NCBI GenBank assembly: GCA_023132075.1
Contig: JAGLYT010000049.1
Location: 1 to 8,880, forward strand
Reading direction: 5' to 3'
From: JAGLHV01 sp023132075 [NCBI: bacterium]
GTDB lineage: Bacteria > CBDUZB01 > JAGLHV01
Length of the DNA stretch: 8,880 nt
Both the position numbers and the translations under genes were made by a program. Numbering within the stretch: position 1 is the first letter of the stretch; each line of letters starts with the position of its first letter. Below the pieces are notes generated by a model. The model did not search any database. It saw only the letters and a program-made list of their open reading frames with translations, and had not been told where the DNA came from. Positions 1 to 6,652 of this stretch are shown here, piece after piece.

Positions 1-1
1 G

Positions 2-805
2 TTGGCGGCTTATTCTCAGATTTTCTTCTCTTTGAGTTTAGGGTTTGGAGTATTGATTGCCTATGCCAGCTATTTACCAAAAAAATCGGATGTAGTGAAT
101 AATGCTTTTATTACCGGACTGGCAGATGCGGGAATAAGTTTTTTTGCCGGATTTGCTGTTTTTAGCACATTAGGATATTTAGCCTGCTCTACAGGAGTGG
201 GGGTGGATAAAGTTGTAGCTGCAGGGCCGGGATTGGCTTTTGTAGCTTACCCTACGATTATTAGTCTTTTACCTTTCGGTGCGGCATTTTTTGGAGTGCT
301 TTTTTTTATAATGCTTTTAACTTTAGGAATTGATTCTGCTTTTTCTCTGGTAGAAGCAGTAGTGGCGGGAGGAATGGAAAAGTGGGGTGTTTCCCGCTTG
401 AAAGTTAATCTTGTCGTTTGTGCGACAGCTTTTTTTCTGGGTCTTATTTTTACTACAAGGGCCGGATTATATTGGTTGGATGTAGTAGATCATTTTATAA
501 CGACTTTTGGTTTGGTAGCAGTGGGGTTGGCTGAATGTTTAGTAATAGGATATGTCTTGGGAGCCGAAAGAATCAGAAAGTATGTAAATGAACACTCTGA
601 TTTTAGTATAGGAAAATGGTGGAATATAGTAATCAAGTTTATTACCCCTTTGATTTTGGTGGTTTTGATTTTAAAGAATTTGTGGAACGAGATAAAAATT
701 CCTTATGAAGAATATCCCGGGTGGGTTTTGTTTTCCGGTGGATGGGGGATGGTGGTGCTGGTGGTAATAGGTGCATATACTTTGATGAAAGTAAAAACGA
801 AATAA
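2..805 (+). CDS. Sodium-dependent transporter, NSS (SNF) family, C-terminal part (5' truncated)
   Basis: This is the last 267 residues of an inner-membrane Na+-coupled secondary transporter of the neurotransmitter:sodium symporter family; the gene begins before the window. The visible part opens with FFSLSLGFGVLIAYASYLPK, the TM6 signature of LeuT/MhsT-type proteins, including the Ser of the SLSLG unwound segment that helps bind substrate and Na+. Several more hydrophobic helices follow (for example around residues 42-60, 85-110, 137-155, 165-185, 205-225 and 245-262). It ends in a short basic tail (MKVKTK), giving roughly TM6 to TM11/12. TM1-5, including the Na+ site in TM1, are outside. The following tiny MetS-type gene supports the assignment, because bacterial NSS transporters such as the Corynebacterium methionine/alanine carrier MetPS use a small partner. 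Bacterial NSS members usually carry amino acids; the substrate here is unknown. Family assignment is firm. Confidence 0.93.
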   Translation: MAAYSQIFFSLSLGFGVLIAYASYLPKKSDVVNNAFITGLADAGISFFAGFAVFSTLGYLACSTGVGVDKVVAAGPGLAFVAYPTIISLLPFGAAFFGVLFFIMLLTLGIDSAFSLVEAVVAGGMEKWGVSRLKVNLVVCATAFFLGLIFTTRAGLYWLDVVDHFITTFGLVAVGLAECLVIGYVLGAERIRKYVNEHSDFSIGKWWNIVIKFITPLILVVLILKNLWNEIKIPYEEYPGWVLFSGGWGMVVLVVIGAYTLMKVKTK

Positions 806-896
806 ATAAAGTCAGGGTAATAAAAAGAATTTGCAAAATACAATATTTTGCGTGTTCTCTAAGCAAAAATCTCTTTAATCGTTATAGATGTAAAAA

Positions 897-917
897 AATG
901 TCAAATGTTTTGACATT
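897..917. promoter_or_regulatory. Perfect 9-bp inverted repeat between the transporter gene and its small-subunit gene
   Basis: Nine-base arms (897-905 and 909-917) pair perfectly around a 3-nt loop, reading AATGTCAAA / TTTGACATT. The site lies about 90 nt after the transporter stop and 27 nt before the small-subunit start. In plus-strand RNA it is not followed by a U tract, so it is not a standard terminator for the transporter. On the minus strand the hairpin is followed by a T run, but no minus-strand gene is seen. It could be a repressor operator, or an RNA hairpin setting the ratio of large to small subunit. The right arm holds a TTGACA box, but the Shine-Dalgarno sequence sits where a -10 would have to be. 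Confidence 0.45.
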
Positions 918-944
918 CCTACAAAAAAAATAGGAGGGGAAATA

Positions 945-1043
945 ATGGCGATCGTAATGTTAATATTTGGTTGTGTTGTTCTTTATGGGGGATTGTTTTA
1001 TTGTGTTAATGTTGCTCTAAAAAAGAAAAAGAGGGAAAACTAA
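945..1043 (+). CDS. MetS family NSS transporter small subunit (32 aa)
   Basis: This very short gene encodes 32 residues beginning MAIVMLIFGCVVLYGGLFYC, one hydrophobic helix (about residues 2-25), and ends in a strongly basic tail (KKKKREN). The layout is typical of MetS-type subunits: a single membrane span with a GGLxxC-like stretch and a positively charged cytoplasmic end placed directly after an NSS transporter gene. In Corynebacterium glutamicum the MetS partner is needed for MetP transport, so this protein probably associates with the upstream carrier in the membrane. Reality as a gene is supported by a near-ideal ribosome binding site, AGGAGGGG at 932-939, five bases before ATG, and by its position. 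It is separated from the transporter by 139 nt holding an inverted repeat, so it may have its own expression control. The exact family is inferred from size, topology and context. Confidence 0.85.
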   Translation: MAIVMLIFGCVVLYGGLFYCVNVALKKKKREN

Positions 1044-1063
1044 AATTGCTTATGGGAGAAACG

Positions 1064-2017
1064 ATGAGGATGATAATTAAAAACAAAATGAAAATTGTTT
1101 TGTTTTTTAGTTTTTTACTTTTTTGGACAATGCCTGTGTCTGCTTTAACTGTTGCAGTGATTAGAGATCAGAGATTTAGTGCTTATAATGAGGCTTATGC
1201 AGGGTTTAAGCAGAGAATTAAAAAAGGCAAAAAACAAATAAAGTTTGTTTTCTATAATTTGCAAGAAAAACGTTTTGAAAAAGTGATAGGAGATATAATA
1301 CTAAAAGAACCGGATTTAATTCTTACTTTAGGTGGGGAGTCAACCAGGTTAATAAAAAAAAGAATTAGTAGAATTCCTGTAATATTTTGTTTGGTTCTCA
1401 ATCCTGTAGGAAAGGGCGTTGTTAAAAGCAGAAAAAGTTCCATGAATAATTTTACGGGTGTGTGTTTAGATATTCCGGTAAGTACTCAATTTTTGGCTTT
1501 GAAACAGATAATTCCTTTTGCCAAACGTATCGGAGTTATTTATAATCCGGTTAAAAGTAGTTTCATAATTAAAGAGGGGAAAAAAGTAACGGAAAATTTA
1601 GGATTACGATTAGTATCGCGAATAGTTAATTTTCGAAAAGAAGTCCCTGAAGCGGTGAAGACTTTTAAAGACAGTGTAGATGTTTTATGGGCAGTAGTTG
1701 ATACTACTGTTTATACTTCCCAGTCTATCACTTTTATTTTAGAAACTGCTTTAAAAAATAAGATGCCTGTATTGGGGTTTTCAGTAAATATGGTAAAAAA
1801 AGGAGCACTTTTAGCTTTATATCCCGACTATAAGGATATGGGGAGGCAGGCAGGCGAGATTGCCTTAAGAATTATTGATGGAGAAAAACCCAGAGAAATT
1901 CCTATTTCTTTTCCAAGAAAAGTAAACATGGCTGTTAATCTTAAAGTGGCGAAGTTAATCGGAATAGATATACCGGAAAAAGCAATGAAAAATAAAAAGA
2001 TTAAATTTTTCAAGTAA
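1064..2017 (+). CDS. Secreted ABC transporter substrate-binding protein (ABC_sub_bind/DUF534 type)
   Basis: A 317-residue periplasmic-binding-type protein. From the chosen start, residues 1-27 form a signal peptide: basic MRMIIKNKMK, then a hydrophobic core, then cleavage after VSA. No lipobox Cys is present, so it should be soluble or released. The mature part has the type-I binding-protein pattern of the ABC_sub_bind family: LTVAVIRD at the first strand, LILTLGGEST, a hinge around NNFTGVCLDIP, RIGVIYNP opening the second lobe, and a typical C-terminal block (about 247-304) running KKGALLALYPDYKDMGRQAG then EKPREIP and NLKVAKLIGIDIP. ATG 1064 is chosen because GGGAG (1054-1058) lies five bases upstream; TTG 1046, ATG 1052 and ATG 1070 are in frame. 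No permease or ATPase gene adjoins it, and the MCP gene begins 42 nt later, so a sensing role with that receptor is plausible (inference). Ligand unknown. Confidence 0.85.
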   Translation: MRMIIKNKMKIVLFFSFLLFWTMPVSALTVAVIRDQRFSAYNEAYAGFKQRIKKGKKQIKFVFYNLQEKRFEKVIGDIILKEPDLILTLGGESTRLIKKRISRIPVIFCLVLNPVGKGVVKSRKSSMNNFTGVCLDIPVSTQFLALKQIIPFAKRIGVIYNPVKSSFIIKEGKKVTENLGLRLVSRIVNFRKEVPEAVKTFKDSVDVLWAVVDTTVYTSQSITFILETALKNKMPVLGFSVNMVKKGALLALYPDYKDMGRQAGEIALRIIDGEKPREIPISFPRKVNMAVNLKVAKLIGIDIPEKAMKNKKIKFFK

Positions 2018-2059
2018 AACATATAATTTAAAAAAAATAGAAGAATAAGGGGAGGAAAA

Positions 2060-3715
2060 ATGGTAGATTTAAGTCACGTAAAAGAATGGAAGGCTAATAT
2101 GGGTTTACAAAAGAAGGCAATTATTTATATTAGTTGTTTAGTGTTTTCTGTGTCGGTGGTTCTTAGCGGGTTTTTCATTGTACAATACAAAAAGCAAATC
2201 TATCATAGTTTGGAGGAGAAGGGAGTTGTTTTAGCAAAAAATTTAGCTTATAATAGTGAGTATGGAATTTCTATCGGAAATGAAGAAATACTGGATAAAC
2301 TTATTGAAAGTGTTCTTCAGGTTCAGAAAAGCGAAGTGATCTATGTTGCTATTCAGGATAGAAACGGGGAAATAATAGCCAGTGATAATATTAATGAGAT
2401 GCGTGATTTATTTATGGGAAAGAAAAACCGGGAAGCTTTTCAATCTCTTGTTCCCAAAGTAACGTTTCATCGTATAAAGAATATTCCTTTATTAGACGTC
2501 GTTATTCCTGTCTATGCTGGTGAAGAAGAATTATTAGATTCGGAAATATCTTTGTTTTCCGGGAAAGAATCAAGTTCTGCATCAGAGAAACAGGTTGGTG
2601 TTGTTCGTGTGGGCATGTCTCAGGAAAATGCTGTTTTGAAGATTAGAAAAATTAAAGTAGTCACTTTGATATTAACTGTTTTAACAATGGTAATTGCTCT
2701 TTTCCTTTCTTTTTTCTTTGTGAAAAGTATAGTTATTCCCCTCAAGGAATTATTAGAAGGTACCGAGCAGGTTTCCAGGGGGAATTTGACCTGTTTGATG
2801 CAGATAAAAGAGATAAATGAAATAGGTTTGTTGACTAAAGGGTTTAATGCGATGACTAAAAGTTTGAGTTCTTTGGTAATTCAACTTCGTAATGCTGCTC
2901 TGCAAATAACTTCAAGTTCAGGGGAAATATTATCTGCTTCTGAACAGCAATCCAGCGGTTCCAGTGAGCAGGCCGCATCAGTAGCTCAAACGACGGCTAC
3001 GGTGGAGGAATTAGCTGCTACTTCTAAAAATATTGCTTATACATCTGATTCTTTGGTTAAAAAAGCGGAGTCTACTTTGGATGTGACCAGGGAAGGAGAG
3101 AAAGCAATAAAAGAAACAATGCAGGGGATGAGTGAAATTAAGGTAAAAACACAGGAGTCGGCTAAGAATATTTTAGCATTAGGAGAAAAATCACAAAGGA
3201 TAGGGAGAGTAATTGAAATTATAGATGATATAGCCGACCAGACTAATTTATTAGCTTTGAATGCTGCTATTGAAGCCGCTCGAGCGGGAGAGGCGGGGAA
3301 GGGTTTTGCGGTGGTCGCGGTGGAAGTGAAAAAATTAGCGGAGAATGTAGTGATGTCTACCAAACAAGTAAAAGAAGTAATTAGTGAAATTCAATCTTCT
3401 ACTAATAAATCGATAATGGTTACGGAGGAAGGGATAAAAGGTGTAGAAAGAGGGGTTATTTTATCACATAAAGCGGGAAGGGTATTAGAGGAAATATTAG
3501 AAATGATTAAAGAATCTACTGTTTCGGCTAAGCAAATTGGTTTGGCTACGCAGCAGCAAAGAAGTGCTACTGACCAGGTAGCTGTGGCGATGAAGCAAAT
3601 CGCTGAAGTGTCTAATCAATCAGTTATTTCTTCTAGGCAGGTAACTTCTGCTACACGCCAATTGGGATTATTAGCTGAGAAATTGAAGGATATGGTCGAA
3701 AAATTTAAAATATAA
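2060..3715 (+). CDS. Methyl-accepting chemotaxis protein with extracytoplasmic sensor and HAMP domain
   Basis: A 551-residue membrane chemoreceptor. TM1 is about residues 19-42. A sensor domain of about 150 residues follows (43-195), with a pattern like CHASE8 or single-Cache modules: NLAYNSEYGISIGNEE, then YVAIQDRNGEIIAS. TM2 is about 199-222. HAMP (about 223-270) contains VIPLKELLEGTEQVSRGNL. The cytoplasmic signalling coiled coil fills 275-551, with the conserved hairpin tip at 386-427 (DDIADQTNLLALNAAIEAAR, then GEAGKGFAVVAVEVKKLAE) that contacts CheA and CheW. Gln/Glu-rich stretches such as SEQQSSGSSEQAAS are candidate methylation regions. There is no C-terminal NWETF-type tether for CheR/CheB. 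The start is well supported by AGGGGAGG at 2048-2055, four bases before ATG. It follows the binding-protein gene by 42 nt, probably in one transcript. Family call is certain; the ligand is unknown. Confidence 0.96.
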   Translation: MVDLSHVKEWKANMGLQKKAIIYISCLVFSVSVVLSGFFIVQYKKQIYHSLEEKGVVLAKNLAYNSEYGISIGNEEILDKLIESVLQVQKSEVIYVAIQDRNGEIIASDNINEMRDLFMGKKNREAFQSLVPKVTFHRIKNIPLLDVVIPVYAGEEELLDSEISLFSGKESSSASEKQVGVVRVGMSQENAVLKIRKIKVVTLILTVLTMVIALFLSFFFVKSIVIPLKELLEGTEQVSRGNLTCLMQIKEINEIGLLTKGFNAMTKSLSSLVIQLRNAALQITSSSGEILSASEQQSSGSSEQAASVAQTTATVEELAATSKNIAYTSDSLVKKAESTLDVTREGEKAIKETMQGMSEIKVKTQESAKNILALGEKSQRIGRVIEIIDDIADQTNLLALNAAIEAARAGEAGKGFAVVAVEVKKLAENVVMSTKQVKEVISEIQSSTNKSIMVTEEGIKGVERGVILSHKAGRVLEEILEMIKESTVSAKQIGLATQQQRSATDQVAVAMKQIAEVSNQSVISSRQVTSATRQLGLLAEKLKDMVEKFKI

Positions 3716-3808
3716 TAAGTGTTGATTAGACTTATACAAAACAATTTATTTGATGTCGTTGCGAGTATTTTTGCGGCAATGCTCGAGGTAAAATAATTTT
3801 TATTGATC

Positions 3809-3843
3809 CTGGGCACTTCAGTTGGCGTAGTCGAAGGGCTCAG
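3809..3843 (-). repeat. Imperfect palindromic repeat with CTTCGAYTACRC core (copy 1)
   Basis: Arms CTGGGCACTTC (3809-3819) and GAAGGGCTCAG (3833-3843) pair over 11 positions with one G-U and one mismatch, around a 13-nt loop. Read on the minus strand, the element contains CCCTTCGACTACGCC, matching the core of the 6755-6794 element (CTTCGATTACAC), which lies in the plus orientation on the other side of cheA. It looks like a dispersed REP-type element. No U run follows it, so it is not a typical terminator. Confidence 0.55.
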
Positions 3844-3849
3844 CATAAA

Positions 3850-3880
3850 CTCCCTTAAAGGGGGGCAAAGGGGCTTGGGT
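3850..3880 (+). repeat. C/G-rich hairpin repeat (degenerate copy 1)
   Basis: CTCCCTTAAAGGGGGG can form a short stem (CTCCC with GGGGG, loop TTAAA) and is followed by CAAAGGGGCTTGGGTTT. The pattern of a pyrimidine arm, then AAAGGGGG, then a second G run ending in TTT parallels the cleaner element at 6653-6683. The two probably belong to one dispersed repeat family, this copy being more decayed. Relationship is judged by eye only. Confidence 0.4.
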
Positions 3881-4063
3881 TTAATTATTCCCTAAAAGGT
3901 ATGTGGGATAAATTTTCGATTCACCGCAGGTTGCTGCTGAGTAGTTTATTCGCGACAGGAAAATGAAGGTAAAAAAATTATTTTACAAAAATCTTATTGT
4001 TAGGTAATAAGGGGAATTTAGGAGAGGAAATTGTAAAGACGTTTATCTCCAGGGAAATGAAAA

Positions 4064-6376
4064 ATGGAAAAAAAATTTGATCGTAGTATGTTTTTAAGTA
4101 AATTCCAGGAAGAAACAAGAGAACATCTTCGGGTGTTGAATCAGGATTTGTTAATTATGGAAAATGATTCCGGCAATCCTAAAATACTTGAGGAGCTGGA
4201 ACGGGAAGTACATACATTGAAAGGGTCGGCTAAGATGATGGGATATAAAGAAATAGCCGAAATAACTCATAGAATGGAAGATATTTTTGGATTATTGAGG
4301 CAGAAAAGCATTGAGTTAAAAAAAGAAATGATAGATGTTTTATTTGAATCCCTGGATGGAGTGGATATTTTACTAAAAGCGATTGTGAAAGGGGAAAAGC
4401 ACAATGTAAAGGTAAAAGACCTTTGTGAAAGATTGGAAAAGATTAACAGGGGTGAAGAAATTACATCCTCTGATTTTAAGAAAAAAGATAGAATGAAAGA
4501 TAAAAAAATAAAAAAGAAAACAACAGAAAAGAAAAAAAGAAAAAAAGATGAAGAAAAAGATGAGGAACAAGAAGAAGAACAAGAAGAAGAAAAAGAAGAA
4601 GAAAAAGATGAAGAAAAAGTAAAAAAGACGGCTTTTTCTGATAGAAAAATAATGGAAACTATCCGTGTAGATACTGAAAAAATGGATAAGTTAGTTAATC
4701 TTATAGGTGAAGTAGTAGTAATGCAAATAAAATCAGAACGCTGTCTTTCCAGAATAAAAGAATTAAAGAAATCGACTGAGAAACAAGTTTTTTTGTGGAA
4801 TAAAATATATAATACCAGGTTTCGGGAAGGGAATTTTGATTCCAGGGAAGCAGAACTTATTTTTAACGAAGTTAATAATAAAAATGTACAAATAAAAGAT
4901 GAAAGTGCTGCTGTTTTTAATGAATATAATGAGAACTCCAGACAAATGAGTTTGATTATTGAATCTTTACAACAGAAAGTAATGGCGGTAAGAATGCTTC
5001 CCCTTTCTACCGTATTTAATTTTTTCCCCCGGGCAGTGAGGGATTTAGCTAGAGAATATGGTAAAGAAATAGAATTAGAAATAAAGGGAGAAGATATTGA
5101 ATTAGATAAGAAAATATTAGAAGAAATTAAAGACCCTTTAATTCATCTTGTACGTAATGCGGTTGATCATGGAATAGAAGAAACGAAAGAACGTCGGCAA
5201 TTAAATAAACCAATTGTTGGGAAGGTGAAGCTTTTTGCCCGGCAGGAAGGCGGGAGAGTATATATTTTTCTGGAGGATGATGGCCGGGGTATAGATATAA
5301 AAAAGTTAAAAGAAATAGCCCTAAAGAAAGAAATTATAGGAAAAAACACTTTTGAAAAAATTAGTGATCGAGAAGCAATGTATCTTGTTTTTGAGCAGGG
5401 ATTAAGTACCAGTCCGATTATCACGGATGTTTCCGGGCGGGGTATAGGGATGGATGTCGTAAAGAGTAAAATCGAGGGATTAAAGGGGATGGTTTTAGTT
5501 GAATCAGAAAAGGGAAAAGGAACAAATTTTTCGCTTTCCCTACCTTTAACTTTAGTTACTACCCGGGTACTTCTTGTAGAATTAGAAGGGCAAAATATTT
5601 TTGCTATTCCGATTGCCTTTATAGAGACAGTAAATAAAGTTTATAAGGAAGATATTGTTTATGTGGAAGGGAAAGAGGCTTTTAGGTTGGGACGAAGAGT
5701 AATTCCTTTGATAAACCTGAGCGATTTATTGGATTTACCTGTTCAATCAAGGCGAATAGATGGTTTTTTTGTTGTAGTAATTAGTCATGCGAGGCAAAGA
5801 ATAGGAATTGTGGTAGATAAATTAATGGAGGAAGAGGAGATAGTTATAAAAAATTTAGGTAGTTTTTTAAAAAAAATTAGAAATATAATAGGGACGACCT
5901 TATTGGAAAGCGGAAAAGTAGTGTTAGTTTTAAATGTTTCGGAAATTATACATCTGGCAGGCATGATAAATAAAGTAAAAGTTTTTCGTAGCCGGGAAGA
6001 AAAGAAGAAAATACCTTCAATTTTAATAGTAGAAGACTCGTTAACAACACGGGAGTTGGAGCGAAACATTATAGAATCGGCAGGGTATCAAGTAGAAGTA
6101 GCAATAGATGGAGTGGAAGCTACGGAAAAATTAAACGATACGAAATTTGATTTGTTAATTGCTGATGTTCAAATGCCCCGGATGAATGGATTTCAATTAA
6201 CAGAATGGATAAAAAAGAGTGATAAACATAAAGATATGCCTGTAATTATTGTAACTTCCTTAGAAAAGGAGGGAGAGAAAAAGAAAGGCATTAAAGCAGG
6301 GGCGCAAGCGTATATAGTGAAATCATCCTTTGACCAAAGTACTTTATTGGATACAATAGAAAGATTGATTGAGTAA
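4064..6376 (+). CDS. cheA: Chemotaxis histidine kinase CheA with C-terminal receiver domain (CheA-REC hybrid)
   Basis: A 770-residue cytoplasmic kinase that takes signals from the MCP and donates phosphate to response regulators. Domains in order: Hpt/P1 (about 1-130) with phosphorylated His50 in EVHTLKGSAKMMGY; a charged linker (138-189), basic then acidic, with no recognisable P2 regulator-binding domain; an extended dimerization region (about 196-305) starting IRVDTEKMDKLVNLIGEVVV; the ATPase domain with N box HLVRNAVDHGIE (361-372), G1 box DDGRGID (405-411) and G2 box GRGIGMDVV (458-466); a CheW-like P5 domain (about 500-635); and a receiver (652-770) with Glu657/Asp658, phospho-acceptor Asp701 in ADVQMP, Thr731 and Lys753 (YIVKSSFDQ). 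All kinase and receiver key residues are present. ATG has AGGGA (4051-4055) eight bases upstream. Such fusions occur in CheAY, FrzE and ChpA-type systems, so the output need not be flagellar. Confidence 0.97.
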   Translation: MEKKFDRSMFLSKFQEETREHLRVLNQDLLIMENDSGNPKILEELEREVHTLKGSAKMMGYKEIAEITHRMEDIFGLLRQKSIELKKEMIDVLFESLDGVDILLKAIVKGEKHNVKVKDLCERLEKINRGEEITSSDFKKKDRMKDKKIKKKTTEKKKRKKDEEKDEEQEEEQEEEKEEEKDEEKVKKTAFSDRKIMETIRVDTEKMDKLVNLIGEVVVMQIKSERCLSRIKELKKSTEKQVFLWNKIYNTRFREGNFDSREAELIFNEVNNKNVQIKDESAAVFNEYNENSRQMSLIIESLQQKVMAVRMLPLSTVFNFFPRAVRDLAREYGKEIELEIKGEDIELDKKILEEIKDPLIHLVRNAVDHGIEETKERRQLNKPIVGKVKLFARQEGGRVYIFLEDDGRGIDIKKLKEIALKKEIIGKNTFEKISDREAMYLVFEQGLSTSPIITDVSGRGIGMDVVKSKIEGLKGMVLVESEKGKGTNFSLSLPLTLVTTRVLLVELEGQNIFAIPIAFIETVNKVYKEDIVYVEGKEAFRLGRRVIPLINLSDLLDLPVQSRRIDGFFVVVISHARQRIGIVVDKLMEEEEIVIKNLGSFLKKIRNIIGTTLLESGKVVLVLNVSEIIHLAGMINKVKVFRSREEKKKIPSILIVEDSLTTRELERNIIESAGYQVEVAIDGVEATEKLNDTKFDLLIADVQMPRMNGFQLTEWIKKSDKHKDMPVIIVTSLEKEGEKKKGIKAGAQAYIVKSSFDQSTLLDTIERLIE
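4547..4618 (+). repeat. In-frame 12-nt minisatellite (six units) encoding an acidic tetrapeptide repeat in cheA
   Basis: Six contiguous 12-nt units of the form GAWGARGAAMAA run without interruption: GATGAAGAAAAA, GATGAGGAACAA, GAAGAAGAACAA, GAAGAAGAAAAA twice, and GATGAAGAAAAA. Each encodes (D/E)EE(K/Q), giving CheA residues 162-185. The units differ mainly at the first and fourth codons. Because a unit is exactly four codons, gain or loss keeps the frame. It directly follows a Lys-rich block (residues 139-161), so the linker is split into a basic half and an acidic half. Confidence 0.85.
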
Positions 6377-6400
6377 AGACGGTTAATAAAGACAAAGAAC

Positions 6401-6414
6401 AGTCCATAGTCCAT
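6401..6414. repeat. Two tandem heptamers AGTCCAT
   Basis: AGTCCAT occurs twice in perfect tandem (6401-6407 and 6408-6414), and the word returns as AGTCCATCG at 6512-6520, just before the longer heptamer array. It is short and could be chance alone, but it fits the 7-nt periodicity found elsewhere in this gap. Confidence 0.4.
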
Positions 6415-6416
6415 CC

Positions 6417-6484
6417 GCCTTACTAACTGGCGAGACAAGTCTGCCTTACGGATTGGCGAGACTCGCCTTAAAGATTGGCGGACA
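6417..6484. repeat. Three degenerate copies of a 20-nt GCCTTA...TGGCG unit
   Basis: GCCTTACTAACTGGCGAGAC (6417-6436), GCCTTACGGATTGGCGAGAC (6443-6462) and GCCTTAAAGATTGGCGGACA (6465-6484) are copies of one unit, spaced 26 and 22 nt apart. In each, the outer GCC and GGC (CGCC/GGCG in the first and third) can pair as a small stem, so the array could fold into consecutive minihairpins. G+C content is clearly higher than in the neighbouring genes, which suggests an origin outside the local coding sequence. Confidence 0.7.
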
Positions 6485-6519
6485 GGCTCTCGCTCTGCTT
6501 CAGCAGTCGATAGTCCATC

Positions 6520-6561
6520 GATAACAGATGATAGATGATGGATGACAGACGACAGACGATA
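6520..6561. repeat. Array of six tandem heptamers (GATGACA/GATGATA type)
   Basis: Six consecutive 7-nt units fill 42 nt: GATAACA, GATGATA, GATGATG, GATGACA, GACGACA and GACGATA. Consensus is GAYGAYA, with variation mostly at units' third and sixth bases. The array contains no stop-free coding signal of note and lies in the middle of the cheA-cheB gap. It resembles the short tandemly repeated heptamers described in cyanobacteria in type, not in sequence. Confidence 0.75.
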
Positions 6562-6611
6562 AGACCGTGTTAATGAAAAGAGAGAGGACAGACCATAGAT
6601 AAAAGACTGTA

Positions 6612-6632
6612 AATGGCAAATAGCGAATGGCA
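6612..6632. repeat. Three tandem heptamers (AATGGCA type)
   Basis: AATGGCA (6612-6618), AATAGCG (6619-6625) and AATGGCA (6626-6632) are contiguous 7-nt units. They are unrelated in sequence to the GATGACA array about 50 nt upstream but share its unit length. Confidence 0.55.
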
Positions 6633-6652
6633 AAAGAAAAGGTACAGTTTTT

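Larger units (their letters stand above)
3716..4063. other. 348-nt intergenic region between the MCP gene and cheA
   Basis: I see no convincing gene here. The 5' half holds degenerate hairpin-forming repeats (listed separately at 3809-3843 and 3850-3880). Just before them, 3755-3788 contains GTCGTTGCGAG and GGCAATGCTCGAGG, which resembles a decayed palindromic repeat. The 3' half (about 3950-4063) is A/T-rich and leads into cheA. A strong Shine-Dalgarno-like stretch GGAGAGG (4021-4027) precedes only TTG followed directly by a stop, so it starts nothing. The cheA ribosome site is AGGGA at 4051-4055. No clear terminator follows the MCP gene and no promoter with both boxes is visible, so whether cheA shares the MCP transcript is open. 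Confidence 0.6.

Noticed and set aside
721-933. Plus-strand 70-codon frame crossing the transporter end
   Set aside because: It is out of frame with the transporter over 85 nt, has no good ribosome site, and runs into the inverted repeat before the well-supported MetS-type gene.
2022-2027. TATAAT box upstream of the MCP gene
   Set aside because: The -10 match is perfect but the -35 position reads GATTAA; in A/T-rich DNA this is expected by chance, and the 42-nt gap suggests co-transcription with the binding-protein gene.
3755-3788. Palindromic repeat of the TTGCGAG...GCAAT...CTCGAGG kind
   Set aside because: It resembles a known style of bacterial dispersed repeat, but the arms pair only over 4-bp blocks and no second copy is in the window.
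3811-3826. Sigma-54-like promoter (GGGCAC...TTGGC)
   Set aside because: The TGGCAC box and the GC element of TTGCA are both imperfect, and the stretch is explained by the palindromic repeat.
3963-4007. Fourteen-codon leader peptide before cheA (MKVKKLFYKNLIVR)
   Set aside because: The ribosome site is weak, and there is no regulatory codon run or alternative hairpin set to suggest attenuation.
4373-4582. Minus-strand frame rich in Phe inside cheA
   Set aside because: It is the antisense of the Lys/Glu-rich linker codons, so the Phe/Leu richness is a by-product.
6193-6633. 146-codon minus-strand open frame
   Set aside because: It overlaps the 3' end of cheA and then translates the tandem repeats of the gap; the product is repeat-like and unlike any family I know.
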